Shown here in pieces: positions 15,393 to 22,878 of a DNA stretch of 29,334 nucleotides (the stretch's first letter is position 1; every line of letters begins with the position of its first letter). Source of the DNA: SVTX01 sp045632305 (GTDB lineage Bacteria; Bacillota; Clostridia; Oscillospirales; CAG-272); the NCBI GenBank assembly GCA_045632305.1, contig JAZQWL010000008.1, positions 1-29,334 of the forward strand. Direction: 5' to 3'. The translations under genes were made by a program, and so were the position numbers. Under the pieces are notes generated by a model, which worked only from the letters and a program-made list of their open reading frames with translations, was not told where the DNA came from and did not search any database.

Positions 15393-17183
15393 TTATTCCT
15401 GCTCAATAAGAGCGATATTGAGAACCTCAAGATCCTTTGTCGCTACGGGTGCGGGACAACCCGACATAAGCTCGCTTGCGTTCTGTACCTTGGGGAATGC
15501 GAGCACGTCGCGGAGACTGTCTGCTTCGCACATTACCATGCAGAGACGGTCAAGACCCATACCGGAGCCGCCGTGAGGAGGAGCGCCGTACTTGTACGCT
15601 TCAACGAGGAAGCCGAACTTGGCTTCGATCTCCTCGGGTGTAAGACCGAGCGCCTTGAACATCTTCTCCTGAAGCTGCCAGTCAGTAATTCTGATGGAAC
15701 CGGAGAGAAGCTCCGTGCCGTTGAGTACCATATCGTAGCACTTTGCTCTTACGGAACCGGGATCTGTTTCGAGCGCGGGAATGCATTCCTCAAGAGGCAT
15801 TGTGAAGGGATGGTGCATAGCATCCCAGTGCTGTGTATCCTCGTTCCACTCGAAGAAGGGGAACTCTGTGATCCAGAGGAAGTTGAACTTGCCCTCGGGG
15901 ATCATATCGAGCTTGCGAGCAACGATCTGACGGAGTGCGCCGAGCGTGGGAAGAACAACCTTGTTCTTGTCAGCGCAGATGAGCATTACGTCGCCGCGCT
16001 CAAGTCCAACGGCTGCATAAATTGCTTCAAGCTCCTCGGGTGTCATGAACTTAGCAAAGGAGCATGTGGGAGCTTCATCAACCCAACGAACGTAAGCGAG
16101 GCCCTTAGCACCAATTCCCTTTGCGTGTTCTGTGAGCTTGTCGATCTCTTTTCTTGTTAAAGTTGCAGCGCCGCCCTTGGCAACGATGCATCTTACCGAG
16201 CCACCAATCTCAAGCGCGGACTTGAATACAACGAATTCGGAATTCTTTACACATTCGGAAATATCCTGAATTTCAAGGCCGTATCTTGTGTCGGGCTTGT
16301 CACTTCCGTACTTTTCCATTGCCTCTGCGAAGGTCATTCTCTGCATGGGAGTTTCAATATCAACTCCGAGAACCTCCTTGAAGCATCTCTTGATAAAGCC
16401 CTCGTTCATCTGCATGATATCTTCCTGAGTTGCAAAGGATATTTCAAGGTCGATCTGTGTAAATTCGGGCTGACGGTCAGCGCGAAGGTCCTCGTCGCGG
16501 AAGCAACGGGCGAGCTGAATGTATCGATCAAAGCCGGAAAGCATAAGAAGCTGCTTGTAGATCTGGGGGGACTGGGGGAGAGCGTAGAAGCTTCCCTTGT
16601 GGATTCTGGAGGGAACGAGATAGTCGCGCGCGCCTTCGGGCGTGGACTTGATCATCATAGGTGTTTCGATCTCGTAGAATCCGTTTTCGTAATAATATTC
16701 ACGAGCTACGCGAGCGATTTCGTGACGCATTCTGATGTTTCTCTGAAGCTCGGGACGGCGGAGGTCGATGTATCTGTATTTCAGAGCAACCTCGTCCTTA
16801 ACCTTCTTTGCATCGCTTACCTCGATAGGAGGAGTCTGCGCTGCGGAAAGCACCTTCATGCTCTCAACGTAAATTTCAATGTTACCTGTCGTAAGGTTGG
16901 GATTCTTTGCTCCCTCGCCTCTTTCTCTTACTGTACCGTGAACGCAAAGCACGTGCTCGGCGCGGCAGGAGAACGCTTTTTTGAATACTTCTCTGTCGGT
17001 GGAGTCGTCAAAAGCGAGCTGAACTATACCCGTTCTGTCGCGAAGGTCGATAAAGATGAGTGCGCCAAGGTCTCTCTGTCTCTGAACCCAACCCATAACG
17101 CAAACCTTCTGTCCTATTGCGGCTTCGGGAACCTGACCGCAGTAAAAGCTTCTTTTGTCAGATGAAGTTAAAAATTCTGCCAT
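15393..17183 (-). CDS. aspS: aspartyl-tRNA synthetase
   Basis: A 596-residue class II synthetase of the bacterial AspRS type. An N-terminal OB-fold anticodon-binding domain (GWVQRQRDLGALIFIDLRD, about 30-55) is followed by motif 2 (FRDEDLRADRQPEFTQ, near 218-233). The GAD insertion domain spans roughly 290-420, and motif 3 (GGSGMGLDRL) lies near 538-547. It charges tRNA-Asp, or tRNA-Asn too if the lineage uses the amidotransferase route. The ribosome binding site AAAGGAAG precedes the ATG. The gene is 31 bases after thiI and 21 before tyrS, so all three are probably one transcript. Confidence 0.97.
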   Translation of the reverse strand: MAEFLTSSDKRSFYCGQVPEAAIGQKVCVMGWVQRQRDLGALIFIDLRDRTGIVQLAFDDSTDREVFKKAFSCRAEHVLCVHGTVRERGEGAKNPNLTTGNIEIYVESMKVLSAAQTPPIEVSDAKKVKDEVALKYRYIDLRRPELQRNIRMRHEIARVAREYYYENGFYEIETPMMIKSTPEGARDYLVPSRIHKGSFYALPQSPQIYKQLLMLSGFDRYIQLARCFRDEDLRADRQPEFTQIDLEISFATQEDIMQMNEGFIKRCFKEVLGVDIETPMQRMTFAEAMEKYGSDKPDTRYGLEIQDISECVKNSEFVVFKSALEIGGSVRCIVAKGGAATLTRKEIDKLTEHAKGIGAKGLAYVRWVDEAPTCSFAKFMTPEELEAIYAAVGLERGDVMLICADKNKVVLPTLGALRQIVARKLDMIPEGKFNFLWITEFPFFEWNEDTQHWDAMHHPFTMPLEECIPALETDPGSVRAKCYDMVLNGTELLSGSIRITDWQLQEKMFKALGLTPEEIEAKFGFLVEAYKYGAPPHGGSGMGLDRLCMVMCEADSLRDVLAFPKVQNASELMSGCPAPVATKDLEVLNIALIEQE

Positions 17184-17214
17184 TTTATTTTCTTCCTTTC
17201 GGTGTATTTCAAAA

Positions 17215-18396
17215 TCAGTTAAAGGGCGTTGCCTTTATCGTGTATGCGCTCTCGAGCGCCTCTTCAACAAGCGCGTTGAAATCGAGCTTGCTTTCCTCGA
17301 CAAGCACCTTTTCAAGCACGGGGCGAGTCTTAGGATGCTTCGGTGTGAATACCGTGCAGCAATCCTCGTAGGGCTCGATCGACGTTTCGAACGTATTGAT
17401 CTTTCGTGAGATCTCAACGATCTCCTCCTTATCCATACCGATGCAGGGACGGAAAACTGGAAGAGTTGCCGCGTTGTTTGTTACGACGAGCGCCTCCGCG
17501 GTCTGCGAAGCAACCTGACCTAAGCTCTCGCCCGTGATAAGACAGGTGCATCCGTGATCCTCACCGATCCTTGACGCGATCGTCATCATATATCTGCGGA
17601 GAAGAAGCGTGAAATAATCCTCCTCGCAGTGTTTTACAAGTTCCTCCTGAATTTTTGTAAGAGATACAACGTGAACGTAGATATCACCCGCATATTCGGA
17701 GACGAGCTTTGCAAGCTTTATTACCTTTTCCCTTGCAAGCTCACTTGTATAGGGGTAGGATTCAAAGTGAACGGCTTCAATACAAAGGCCGCGTTTTGCC
17801 ATCATGTATCCCGCAACGGGGGAATCGATACCGCCCGAGAGGAGAAGAAGACCGCGTCCGTTAGAGCCGACGGGCATACCGCCCGCGCCACGGAACTGTC
17901 CTGCGTGAACGTAAGCCGCGGTTTCACGGATCTCAACCTTCACCACAACGTCGGGCTGACGAACGTTTACCTTTATCCGACCGTTCATCTCGTCAAGGAT
18001 CTCGCCGCCGATAAGCTCCGCAAGCTTCATCGAATCGTACGGGAAGGTCTTGTCGCTTCTCTTTCCTTCAACCTTGAAGGTCGACTTGCCCTCAAGGAAC
18101 TGAGGGATATATTCTCTTGTAACTCTCTTTATGTCCTCGATGTCCTTTTTGCATTCCGCCGCGCGTCCGACCGCCGCAATACCGAAGGTCTTTCTCGCCG
18201 CCTCAAACATTGAGTCGATGTCGCAAAAATCGTTCTCGGGAGTGATGTATATCGTGCTCTGCGCTCTTGTGACCGTAAAATCACCAAATGCCTTCGATTT
18301 GCGTCTGAGCTGTTTGCAGAGCATGTCCTCAAAGTATTTTTTGTTTGCTCCCTTGAGAACTATCTCGCCGTATTTGCAAAGTATAATTTCTTTCAT
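17215..18396 (-). CDS. thiI: tRNA 4-thiouridine synthase ThiI
   Basis: A 393-residue protein: an N-terminal ferredoxin-like region and THUMP domain (about 1-165), then a PP-loop ATPase domain with LLLLSGGIDSPVAGYMM (SGG-x-DS at 187-192). It adenylates U8 of tRNA so that sulfur from a cysteine desulfurase can be inserted; it may also feed thiazole synthesis. There is no C-terminal rhodanese domain, as is usual in Bacillota; Cys residues in the C-terminal half (for example VFRPCIGMDKEE) are candidates for sulfur transfer. The cysteine desulfurase gene that often precedes thiI is not here; an exonuclease gene is, with a 9-base gap. The ribosome binding site is AAGGAA. Confidence 0.95.
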   Translation of the reverse strand: MKEIILCKYGEIVLKGANKKYFEDMLCKQLRRKSKAFGDFTVTRAQSTIYITPENDFCDIDSMFEAARKTFGIAAVGRAAECKKDIEDIKRVTREYIPQFLEGKSTFKVEGKRSDKTFPYDSMKLAELIGGEILDEMNGRIKVNVRQPDVVVKVEIRETAAYVHAGQFRGAGGMPVGSNGRGLLLLSGGIDSPVAGYMMAKRGLCIEAVHFESYPYTSELAREKVIKLAKLVSEYAGDIYVHVVSLTKIQEELVKHCEEDYFTLLLRRYMMTIASRIGEDHGCTCLITGESLGQVASQTAEALVVTNNAATLPVFRPCIGMDKEEIVEISRKINTFETSIEPYEDCCTVFTPKHPKTRPVLEKVLVEESKLDFNALVEEALESAYTIKATPFN

Positions 18397-18405
18397 ACGA
18401 ATTCC

Positions 18406-19488
18406 TTAATTCTTGTAGTAGTTGGGGAAGAGCTTTTCCCATACCTTCATGCAACCGATCGTGTCGGCAATTGAGGTGTGAGCGATTCCGTCCCATTCGA
18501 TGTCAAGCGCCGCCATAGCATCCGTGAGCGATGCGTGTGTAAGCTCGGGAAGATGCTCGTGAGCGTAGCGAACGAATTCGTTAGCGCAGCATCTTGTCTT
18601 GTTCTTGAGCGCGAGCATTTCGCTCTCGCTATCGTAAATGTATTTAATGTGACTGTAGTCGGTGGAAACTCCGTATGCGATGAGGTTGTCGCAATTTTCA
18701 AACAGCTCCTTGATTGTGGGAATAAGCTCGTCGAGCTTGGGAGCATTTTCAACCATGGCGGGTGTGATGCCGTGGATCTTCTCGGTCTGCTTCCACTTTT
18801 TCTTGAATGCGGGCTTTACAAGTGTGTCCATAATAATTCTGCCCGTCGCGTCGGTAATTGATATTGAAATGATCTCGTCGTGATCGTAAACGCCCGTAAG
18901 CTCAAGGTCGAAGAAAAGAACTCTTTCTCGGTCGTAATTGTATTCCGCTCCTCTGTACGCGTCGCCCTCTGCTCTGCGCTCCGCGAGGTCTTCTTCGTAG
19001 CAGCACTTACAAAGCTTGCGCTTATATCTGATATCCTTGTTACACTTAACGCAGTTGAGCGGAAGTCTAACTGCGGTCTTCTTGTCGTAAAAATAAAGTG
19101 TCGAGCCGTCGTTTCGAATTGTAAATGCAACGGGCTCTTCAACTACCGTGTAATGCATCTGCTCAAGGCGTTCCTTTGTGTAGTAGGAGCAAGCCGCAGC
19201 GTTCTTTACGCTCATTCTCTCGATCTGGCTTCCGCTCTCGAGCGTTCTCGTCTCTTTTCTTGACTTGGGGAAATACCACTGCTCCGGGGGAGCTTCAACA
19301 ACTCTTGCAGGGTCAAAATAGTAGATGTGAGAGCCATCTTCGGCAATATCGAATGCCGCGGGGTCGCCGCTCGGCATAAGATGCATCTGCGTTAGTATAT
19401 TTCTCGTAAGATAATTTTTTGCATTCGCCTCGGATTTGGTTATCTGAGGGATGACTGCGCCCGAGCGCAGCTTTAACGTGTTTCTCAA
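18406..19488 (-). CDS. DEDDh exonuclease with N-terminal zinc-ribbon region
   Basis: A 360-residue protein. The C-terminal part (188-352) is an RNase T / DnaQ-type 3'-5' exonuclease: Asp194 and Glu196 in LFFDLELTG, Asp277 in GVSTDYSH, His337 and Asp342 in HTSIADT, with KIHGIT between. The N-terminal 145 residues hold two similar strand-rich units (AFDIAEDGSHIYYFD and AFTIRNDGSTLYFYD), then two CxxC pairs (146/149 and 160/163) that likely bind zinc. The start is TTG at 19488: GAGG lies 8 bases upstream and no ATG fits. A strong promoter is at 19558-19586. It leads the thiI-aspS-tyrS run, which hints at a tRNA or RNA substrate, but this is only context. Confidence 0.8.
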   Translation of the reverse strand: MRNTLKLRSGAVIPQITKSEANAKNYLTRNILTQMHLMPSGDPAAFDIAEDGSHIYYFDPARVVEAPPEQWYFPKSRKETRTLESGSQIERMSVKNAAACSYYTKERLEQMHYTVVEEPVAFTIRNDGSTLYFYDKKTAVRLPLNCVKCNKDIRYKRKLCKCCYEEDLAERRAEGDAYRGAEYNYDRERVLFFDLELTGVYDHDEIISISITDATGRIIMDTLVKPAFKKKWKQTEKIHGITPAMVENAPKLDELIPTIKELFENCDNLIAYGVSTDYSHIKYIYDSESEMLALKNKTRCCANEFVRYAHEHLPELTHASLTDAMAALDIEWDGIAHTSIADTIGCMKVWEKLFPNYYKN

Positions 19489-19557
19489 TTTATGTTACCT
19501 CTGTATTTTAGTCGGATTAATATATATAAATATAATCTAAATATGCCTATTCATAAT

Positions 19558-19586
19558 ATTATAACATATAATTATATGATTTACAA
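19558..19586 (-). promoter_or_regulatory. promoter of the exonuclease-thiI-aspS-tyrS operon
   Basis: On the minus strand TTGTAA (19581-19586), a 17-base spacer ending in TGT, and TATAAT (19558-19563). The leader to the TTG start is about 65 bases. Confidence 0.75.
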
Positions 19587-19620
19587 GGGTTTTACAAAAA
19601 AATATGTGAAAAATAGAGGA

Positions 19621-19660
19621 AATTAAAAGCGCAGAGCCAAGATGATCCAAAGCTCTGCGC
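19621..19660 (-). terminator. terminator of the OGG operon
   Basis: GCGCAGAGC (19629-19637) and GCTCTGCGC (19652-19660) form a perfect 9-bp stem. On the minus strand TTTTAATTT follows. It separates the hypothetical gene at 19694 from the exonuclease promoter. Confidence 0.75.
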
Positions 19661-19693
19661 GGTGGGTCTGCGATAACGTCGACCCCTATAAAT

Positions 19694-20194
19694 TTAAAAT
19701 CTTTTTATAAATTTCGGCTCGGTCTGATTGAATGATAAAATTTCAAAAATCCCCGTCATGCCGCCGAATTTTTTCTCAAACCAGCTCGGTTTTTTCGAAA
19801 GCTGAAGGAGGAATTTTTCGTATTCCTCACTCATGTCGTCTTCCCTGCCCGTGAGCGCGAAAAAACGGTGAAATGACGCCTTCGAGTTATCAAAATCGTC
19901 TTGATTTTTATATCCGAAAACAAAGATGATTTTGTCCTCGGTAACGTCGCGGATGGCGGACGCGCAAACCTCGGCGGTGATCGGACGCTTACCCATTACG
20001 TTCTGCATTCTGCCGACCGAGAGAAAGCAGCCCTCGGCGTTTATTTTGACCGAGATCGGAAGGGTGGGGTTTGTTTCGTTCGCGAGAAAAATTTCCGAGA
20101 ATTCTTCGCCGTTTGCATCCACGTCATAGGCAACCCTGGGGGATATTTTCGGGAACTGCTTACGCAAATATAAAATGGAATCTTCTATCGTCAT
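19694..20194 (-). CDS. hypothetical protein, 166 aa
   Basis: A soluble protein starting MTIEDSILYLRKQFPKISP, with alternating strands and helices and no signal or membrane segment. I do not recognise the family. The ATG has an AAAGGAGAG ribosome binding site, and the gene begins 11 bases after the stop of the DNA glycosylase gene, so the two are co-transcribed. A terminator follows at 19621-19660. Conserved-looking features are SVGRMQNVMGKRPI in the middle and a C-terminal PSWFEKKFGGMTGIFEIL segment. A role linked to DNA repair is possible from context only. Confidence 0.65.
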   Translation of the reverse strand: MTIEDSILYLRKQFPKISPRVAYDVDANGEEFSEIFLANETNPTLPISVKINAEGCFLSVGRMQNVMGKRPITAEVCASAIRDVTEDKIIFVFGYKNQDDFDNSKASFHRFFALTGREDDMSEEYEKFLLQLSKKPSWFEKKFGGMTGIFEILSFNQTEPKFIKRF

Positions 20195-20205
20195 TTTTCT
20201 CTCCT

Positions 20206-21147
20206 TTAGCCGTTTTTGTCGCCGCCCGTATAACGCTCGTAGTAGAACAAATACTGTTGCGCCACGCCCGCAAATTTGCCGAGATCGTCGGGCGTGAAGC
20301 TTTCATCAAAATACTTTTCGATAACTCTTTTTATCCACACGTCAACGGGGAAAGCATCGAGTCGGTGGAAGCCGAAAAGAAGCGTGCAAGCCGCCACCTT
20401 CGGGCCTACTCCCGATATTTTGCAAAGCTCGTCGCTCGCCTCCTTCGTTGTGGCGAGATCCCTTATGGCGCAAAGGTTTATTTCACCCTCGGATACCTTC
20501 TTTGCCGCGTCAAAAATGTATTTTGCGCGGAAGCCCATCCTAAGATCCTTGAGCCCCTCAATACCTAAGGATAAAACCTTATCGGGAGTCGGAAACGGGG
20601 CAAAATTACCGCGAGATACAAGGTGCGCGGAAGCTATGTGACCGTCCATATTTTTTGTAAGATCGCTGCCGTCATCGGTTGCCTCGCAAAGCGCCGCGAC
20701 CAGCTTTTTGATGCGCGGAATATTGTTGTTCTGGGAGATGATAAACGAGCAGAGCGCCTCCCACATCTCCTGCTTTAAAATGCGAATACCGCTTGAAAGC
20801 TCCATCGCATCGGCAAGATTTTTATTGTCCGAAAGCGAGAGGATCGAGCTGTTTATTTTGCTATAATCCGTGTCGAGAGAAAGGTAATTTTTCCATATTT
20901 TTTCGTACTCGTCAAGGGTGGAATTGTATATGTAAAGAGTGTCGCCGTCAGCGGCAAACGATATGTATTTTCCGTACGCTACGCCCGCAAATTCGATCTC
21001 GTGAATCGAATTTTCAACCCTGTCAAAGCGAAAGCTCTGTCCGCAATCAAATATTTTATTTACATCAAAAAGCTCCGCTCCGTTGACCTTCACGGCGGAT
21101 AGCTCCCCGATTTTTAATTCCTCAGCGGAAATTTTTAGCATCTGCAT
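20206..21147 (-). CDS. ogg: 8-oxoguanine DNA glycosylase, OGG1 type
   Basis: A 313-residue HhH-GPD glycosylase/lyase. The N-terminal domain carries FDCGQSFRF (about 33-41). Next comes FIISQNNNIPRI, matching the OGG1 segment around NNNIARI. The helix-hairpin-helix is KISGVGPKVAACTLLF, with Lys250 as the Schiff-base nucleophile, followed by AFPVDVW with Asp269 as catalytic Asp. These positions match human OGG1 Lys249 and Asp268 almost exactly. It removes 8-oxoguanine from DNA. This eukaryote-like OGG1 form is known in clostridia. The start at 21147 has GGAG 10 bases upstream; a second ATG two codons on is possible. Its promoter lies at 21223-21251. Confidence 0.93.
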   Translation of the reverse strand: MQMLKISAEELKIGELSAVKVNGAELFDVNKIFDCGQSFRFDRVENSIHEIEFAGVAYGKYISFAADGDTLYIYNSTLDEYEKIWKNYLSLDTDYSKINSSILSLSDNKNLADAMELSSGIRILKQEMWEALCSFIISQNNNIPRIKKLVAALCEATDDGSDLTKNMDGHIASAHLVSRGNFAPFPTPDKVLSLGIEGLKDLRMGFRAKYIFDAAKKVSEGEINLCAIRDLATTKEASDELCKISGVGPKVAACTLLFGFHRLDAFPVDVWIKRVIEKYFDESFTPDDLGKFAGVAQQYLFYYERYTGGDKNG

Positions 21148-21179
21148 TTAAAAATATCTCCTTTTTTGAGATTTTGCAC

Positions 21180-21209
21180 TTGAATATTGTGTGATATATA
21201 TGTTATAAT
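21180..21209 (+). promoter_or_regulatory. promoter of the DUF6062 gene
   Basis: TTGAAT (21180-21185), an 18-base spacer ending in TGT, and TATAAT (21204-21209). The transcript would carry a leader of about 175 bases containing the hairpin array at 21282-21366. Confidence 0.65.
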
Positions 21210-21222
21210 GTTGTATATACTA

Positions 21223-21251
21223 ATTATATTATATTTTAAGGCAAATTTCAA
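21223..21251 (-). promoter_or_regulatory. promoter of the OGG operon
   Basis: On the minus strand TTGAAA (21246-21251), a 17-base spacer and TATAAT (21223-21228). Its expected start site near 21216 coincides with that of the plus-strand promoter at 21180-21209, so the two promoters face each other. Confidence 0.65.
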
Positions 21252-21281
21252 CAGGGAATTTTAGAAAGTTAAGGATGCGAA

Positions 21282-21366
21282 ATGAAATCCGCTTACGCGG
21301 ATGAAGTCCTCGGGGTGTATCCCCTCGGATGAAGTCGCTTTGCGATGAAGTATTTGCTTCGCAAAT
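21282..21366. repeat. modular hairpin array with ATGAAGT linkers
   Basis: ATGAAGT occurs at 21301-21307, 21329-21335 and 21345-21351, with ATGAAAT at 21282-21288. Between the linkers lie different hairpins: ATCCGC-TTAC-GCGGAT, a GGGG-TGTAT-CCCC stem with flanking pairs, CGC-TTT-GCG and ATTTGC-TTC-GCAAAT. The architecture matches the array at 992-1189 but the linker differs. It lies in the leader of the DUF6062 gene. Confidence 0.75.
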
Positions 21367-21392
21367 ATTATTTTAAGGCTTGGGGTGGCACA

Positions 21393-22094
21393 ATGGAACA
21401 GATATATACAATACCGGTCAATGAAGCATTTGAAAAATCAGCGGAGGATAAGGCGTGCGGCTGTCCTTTTTGCGCGCTTTACAGAAAGCTTGAGGAGAAC
21501 GAGCTTGATCTTATTCTCGGCGCATCCATGATGGAGCCCGACGTAAGAATAAAGACAAATAAGCAGGGCTTCTGCCGTACTCATTACGACCTTATGTTTA
21601 CAAGAAAAAACCGTCTTGGCATGGCGCTCACGCTTGAGAGCCATCTTGATGAATTGGCTGATGAAATAAAAGACCGTGGATTCGGCGGAGGCATGGGAAG
21701 CAAGCCCATCAAACGCATCGGCGAGCTTGAGGACTCTTGTTACGTTTGTAAAAGAACAGAGTTTAACTTCAAGCGAATGGTCGAGACCGCAGTTCTTTTG
21801 TGGGAATCCGATGAAAATTTTGACGCCAAGCTCAAGGCACAGCCCTATTTCTGCTTGCCGCACTACAAGATGCTCCTTTCGGCAGGTCAGGCGCGTCTTT
21901 CAAAGAAAAAGCAACAGGAATTTTCCAAGATTTGTGCAAACGTGGTAGAAGCATATATGGACGAGCTTCAGGGCGACGTGAGCTGGTTCTGTAAGAAATT
22001 CGATTACCGCTACGATGCCGAGCCGTGGTATAACTCCAAGGATGCGGTTGAACGCGCGTTTAAATTCCTTCGTGGAGATATACATAACAAATAA
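21393..22094 (+). CDS. DUF6062 family protein, 233 aa
   Basis: The protein starts MEQIYTIPVNEAFEKSAEDKACGCPFCALY, then GASMMEPDVRIKTNKQGFCRTHYDLMF. A second Cys pair, CYVCKRTE, lies near residue 117, and a further CLPHYKMLL motif follows. The arrangement of CxxC and C-x2-H pairs suggests two metal-binding sites in a soluble protein. I recognise it as DUF6062, common in clostridia and of unknown function. I chose the ATG at 21393 because GGGGTGG lies just upstream; an ATG at 21345 in the same frame would start inside the hairpin array. No partner gene is implied by context; the methyltransferase gene follows after a 216-base repeat-rich gap. Confidence 0.8.
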   Translation: MEQIYTIPVNEAFEKSAEDKACGCPFCALYRKLEENELDLILGASMMEPDVRIKTNKQGFCRTHYDLMFTRKNRLGMALTLESHLDELADEIKDRGFGGGMGSKPIKRIGELEDSCYVCKRTEFNFKRMVETAVLLWESDENFDAKLKAQPYFCLPHYKMLLSAGQARLSKKKQQEFSKICANVVEAYMDELQGDVSWFCKKFDYRYDAEPWYNSKDAVERAFKFLRGDIHNK

Positions 22095-22123
22095 GTGCAG
22101 AATGCAGAGTGCAGAGCGCAGAG
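22095..22123 (+). repeat. GTGCAGA-type short tandem repeat
   Basis: Imperfect 8-bp units GTGCAGAA, TGCAGAGT, GCAGAGCG, GCAGAG follow directly on the DUF6062 stop. The same motif occurs at 23795-23810 and 27062-27076. Confidence 0.7.
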
Positions 22124-22152
22124 TTATAGGGCGGCCATTGGCTGTCTGAAAG

Positions 22153-22173
22153 GCCTTCTCCGCTGGAGAAGGC
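22153..22173 (+). terminator. hairpin after the DUF6062 gene, possible weak terminator
   Basis: GCCTTCTCC and GGAGAAGGC form a perfect 9-bp stem with a 3-base loop. No T-run follows, so termination would be weak or factor-assisted. Confidence 0.3.
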
Positions 22174-22193
22174 GTATATTAGAAAGGTTTTGG

Positions 22194-22232
22194 TGGAGTC
22201 CGGAACCTTTCTTTCAAAAAAGGTTTGGGAAA
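22194..22232 (+). repeat. TGGAGTCCGGAACC intergenic repeat, copy A
   Basis: The unit contains AACCTTTCTTTC followed by AAAAAAGGTT, an inverted pair AACCTTT/AAAGGTT. It continues into TTGGGAAA. Copies lie at 22273-22310, 27777-27811 and 29308-29334. Confidence 0.85.
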
Positions 22233-22272
22233 TTTAAAATAGAAAATTGGAAGAAGGTTTAGGGAAGTTCTT

Positions 22273-22310
22273 TGGAGTCCGGAACCTTTCTTTCAAAAAA
22301 GGTTGGGAAA
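22273..22310 (+). repeat. TGGAGTCCGGAACC intergenic repeat, copy B
   Basis: Nearly identical to copy A; it ends exactly at the start codon of the methyltransferase gene, so its GGTTGGGAAA tail provides that gene's only purine-rich ribosome binding region. Confidence 0.85.
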
Positions 22311-22865
22311 ATGATAGATTTACTTGATTTACATAAACATTTTATATTGACACACTTAAAAGAGGGCGATATTGCCGTGGATTACACTATGGGCAACGGT
22401 CACGATACCGAATTTTTGTCCAAGGTGGTTGGTGAGAACGGTCACGTTTACGCCTTCGACATTCAGCAGTCCGCGGTTGATTCCACGGCTAAAAATCTCA
22501 AGGCGGCGGGTTGTCCCGAAAACTATACCCTCATTTGCGATTCTCACCACAACGTAAAGAATTACGTAACTCAGAAGGTCAAGGCGGGTATGTTCAACCT
22601 CGGTTGGCTCCCCGGTGGCGATAAGACAATTACAACAATGCGCGAAACCACAATGCCCGCAATCGAAGCCGCAATCGAGCTTATGGACAGAGATGCAATC
22701 CTTAATATTGCGGTTTATCCCGGTCATCCCGAGGGCGATGCCGAGGGCAAAATGATCGAAGAATACCTCTCTTCCCTCTCTCGCCACAAGGTTTGCGCGA
22801 CCAAGGTGAAGATAACAAATTCCCCCACGTCCCCCTACTTTTTTATGATTGAAACAAAGGCATAA
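22311..22865 (+). CDS. ytqB: SAM-dependent methyltransferase, YtqB / PF06962 type
   Basis: A 184-residue Rossmann methyltransferase. IAVDYTMGNGHDTEFL (about 20-35) holds the SAM-binding loop; VYAFDIQQ follows as the acidic ribose-binding motif. FNLGWLPGGDK (near 97) and IAVYPGHPEGDAEG (near 140) are typical of the YtqB group. The family was first called rRNA methylase; relatives methylate tRNA at the wobble uridine (mnm5U formation, MnmM). The ATG at 22311 starts in a repeat element and its ribosome binding site is poor (GGGAAA). The stop lies 13 bases before the carboxypeptidase start, so the two are co-transcribed. Confidence 0.88.
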   Translation: MIDLLDLHKHFILTHLKEGDIAVDYTMGNGHDTEFLSKVVGENGHVYAFDIQQSAVDSTAKNLKAAGCPENYTLICDSHHNVKNYVTQKVKAGMFNLGWLPGGDKTITTMRETTMPAIEAAIELMDRDAILNIAVYPGHPEGDAEGKMIEEYLSSLSRHKVCATKVKITNSPTSPYFFMIETKA

Positions 22866-22878
22866 AGGCGGTTTTGAT

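Noticed and set aside
15228..16160. 310-codon open frame on the plus strand
   Set aside because: It runs antisense to aspS and tyrS, which are certain from their motifs, and its product has no recognisable features.
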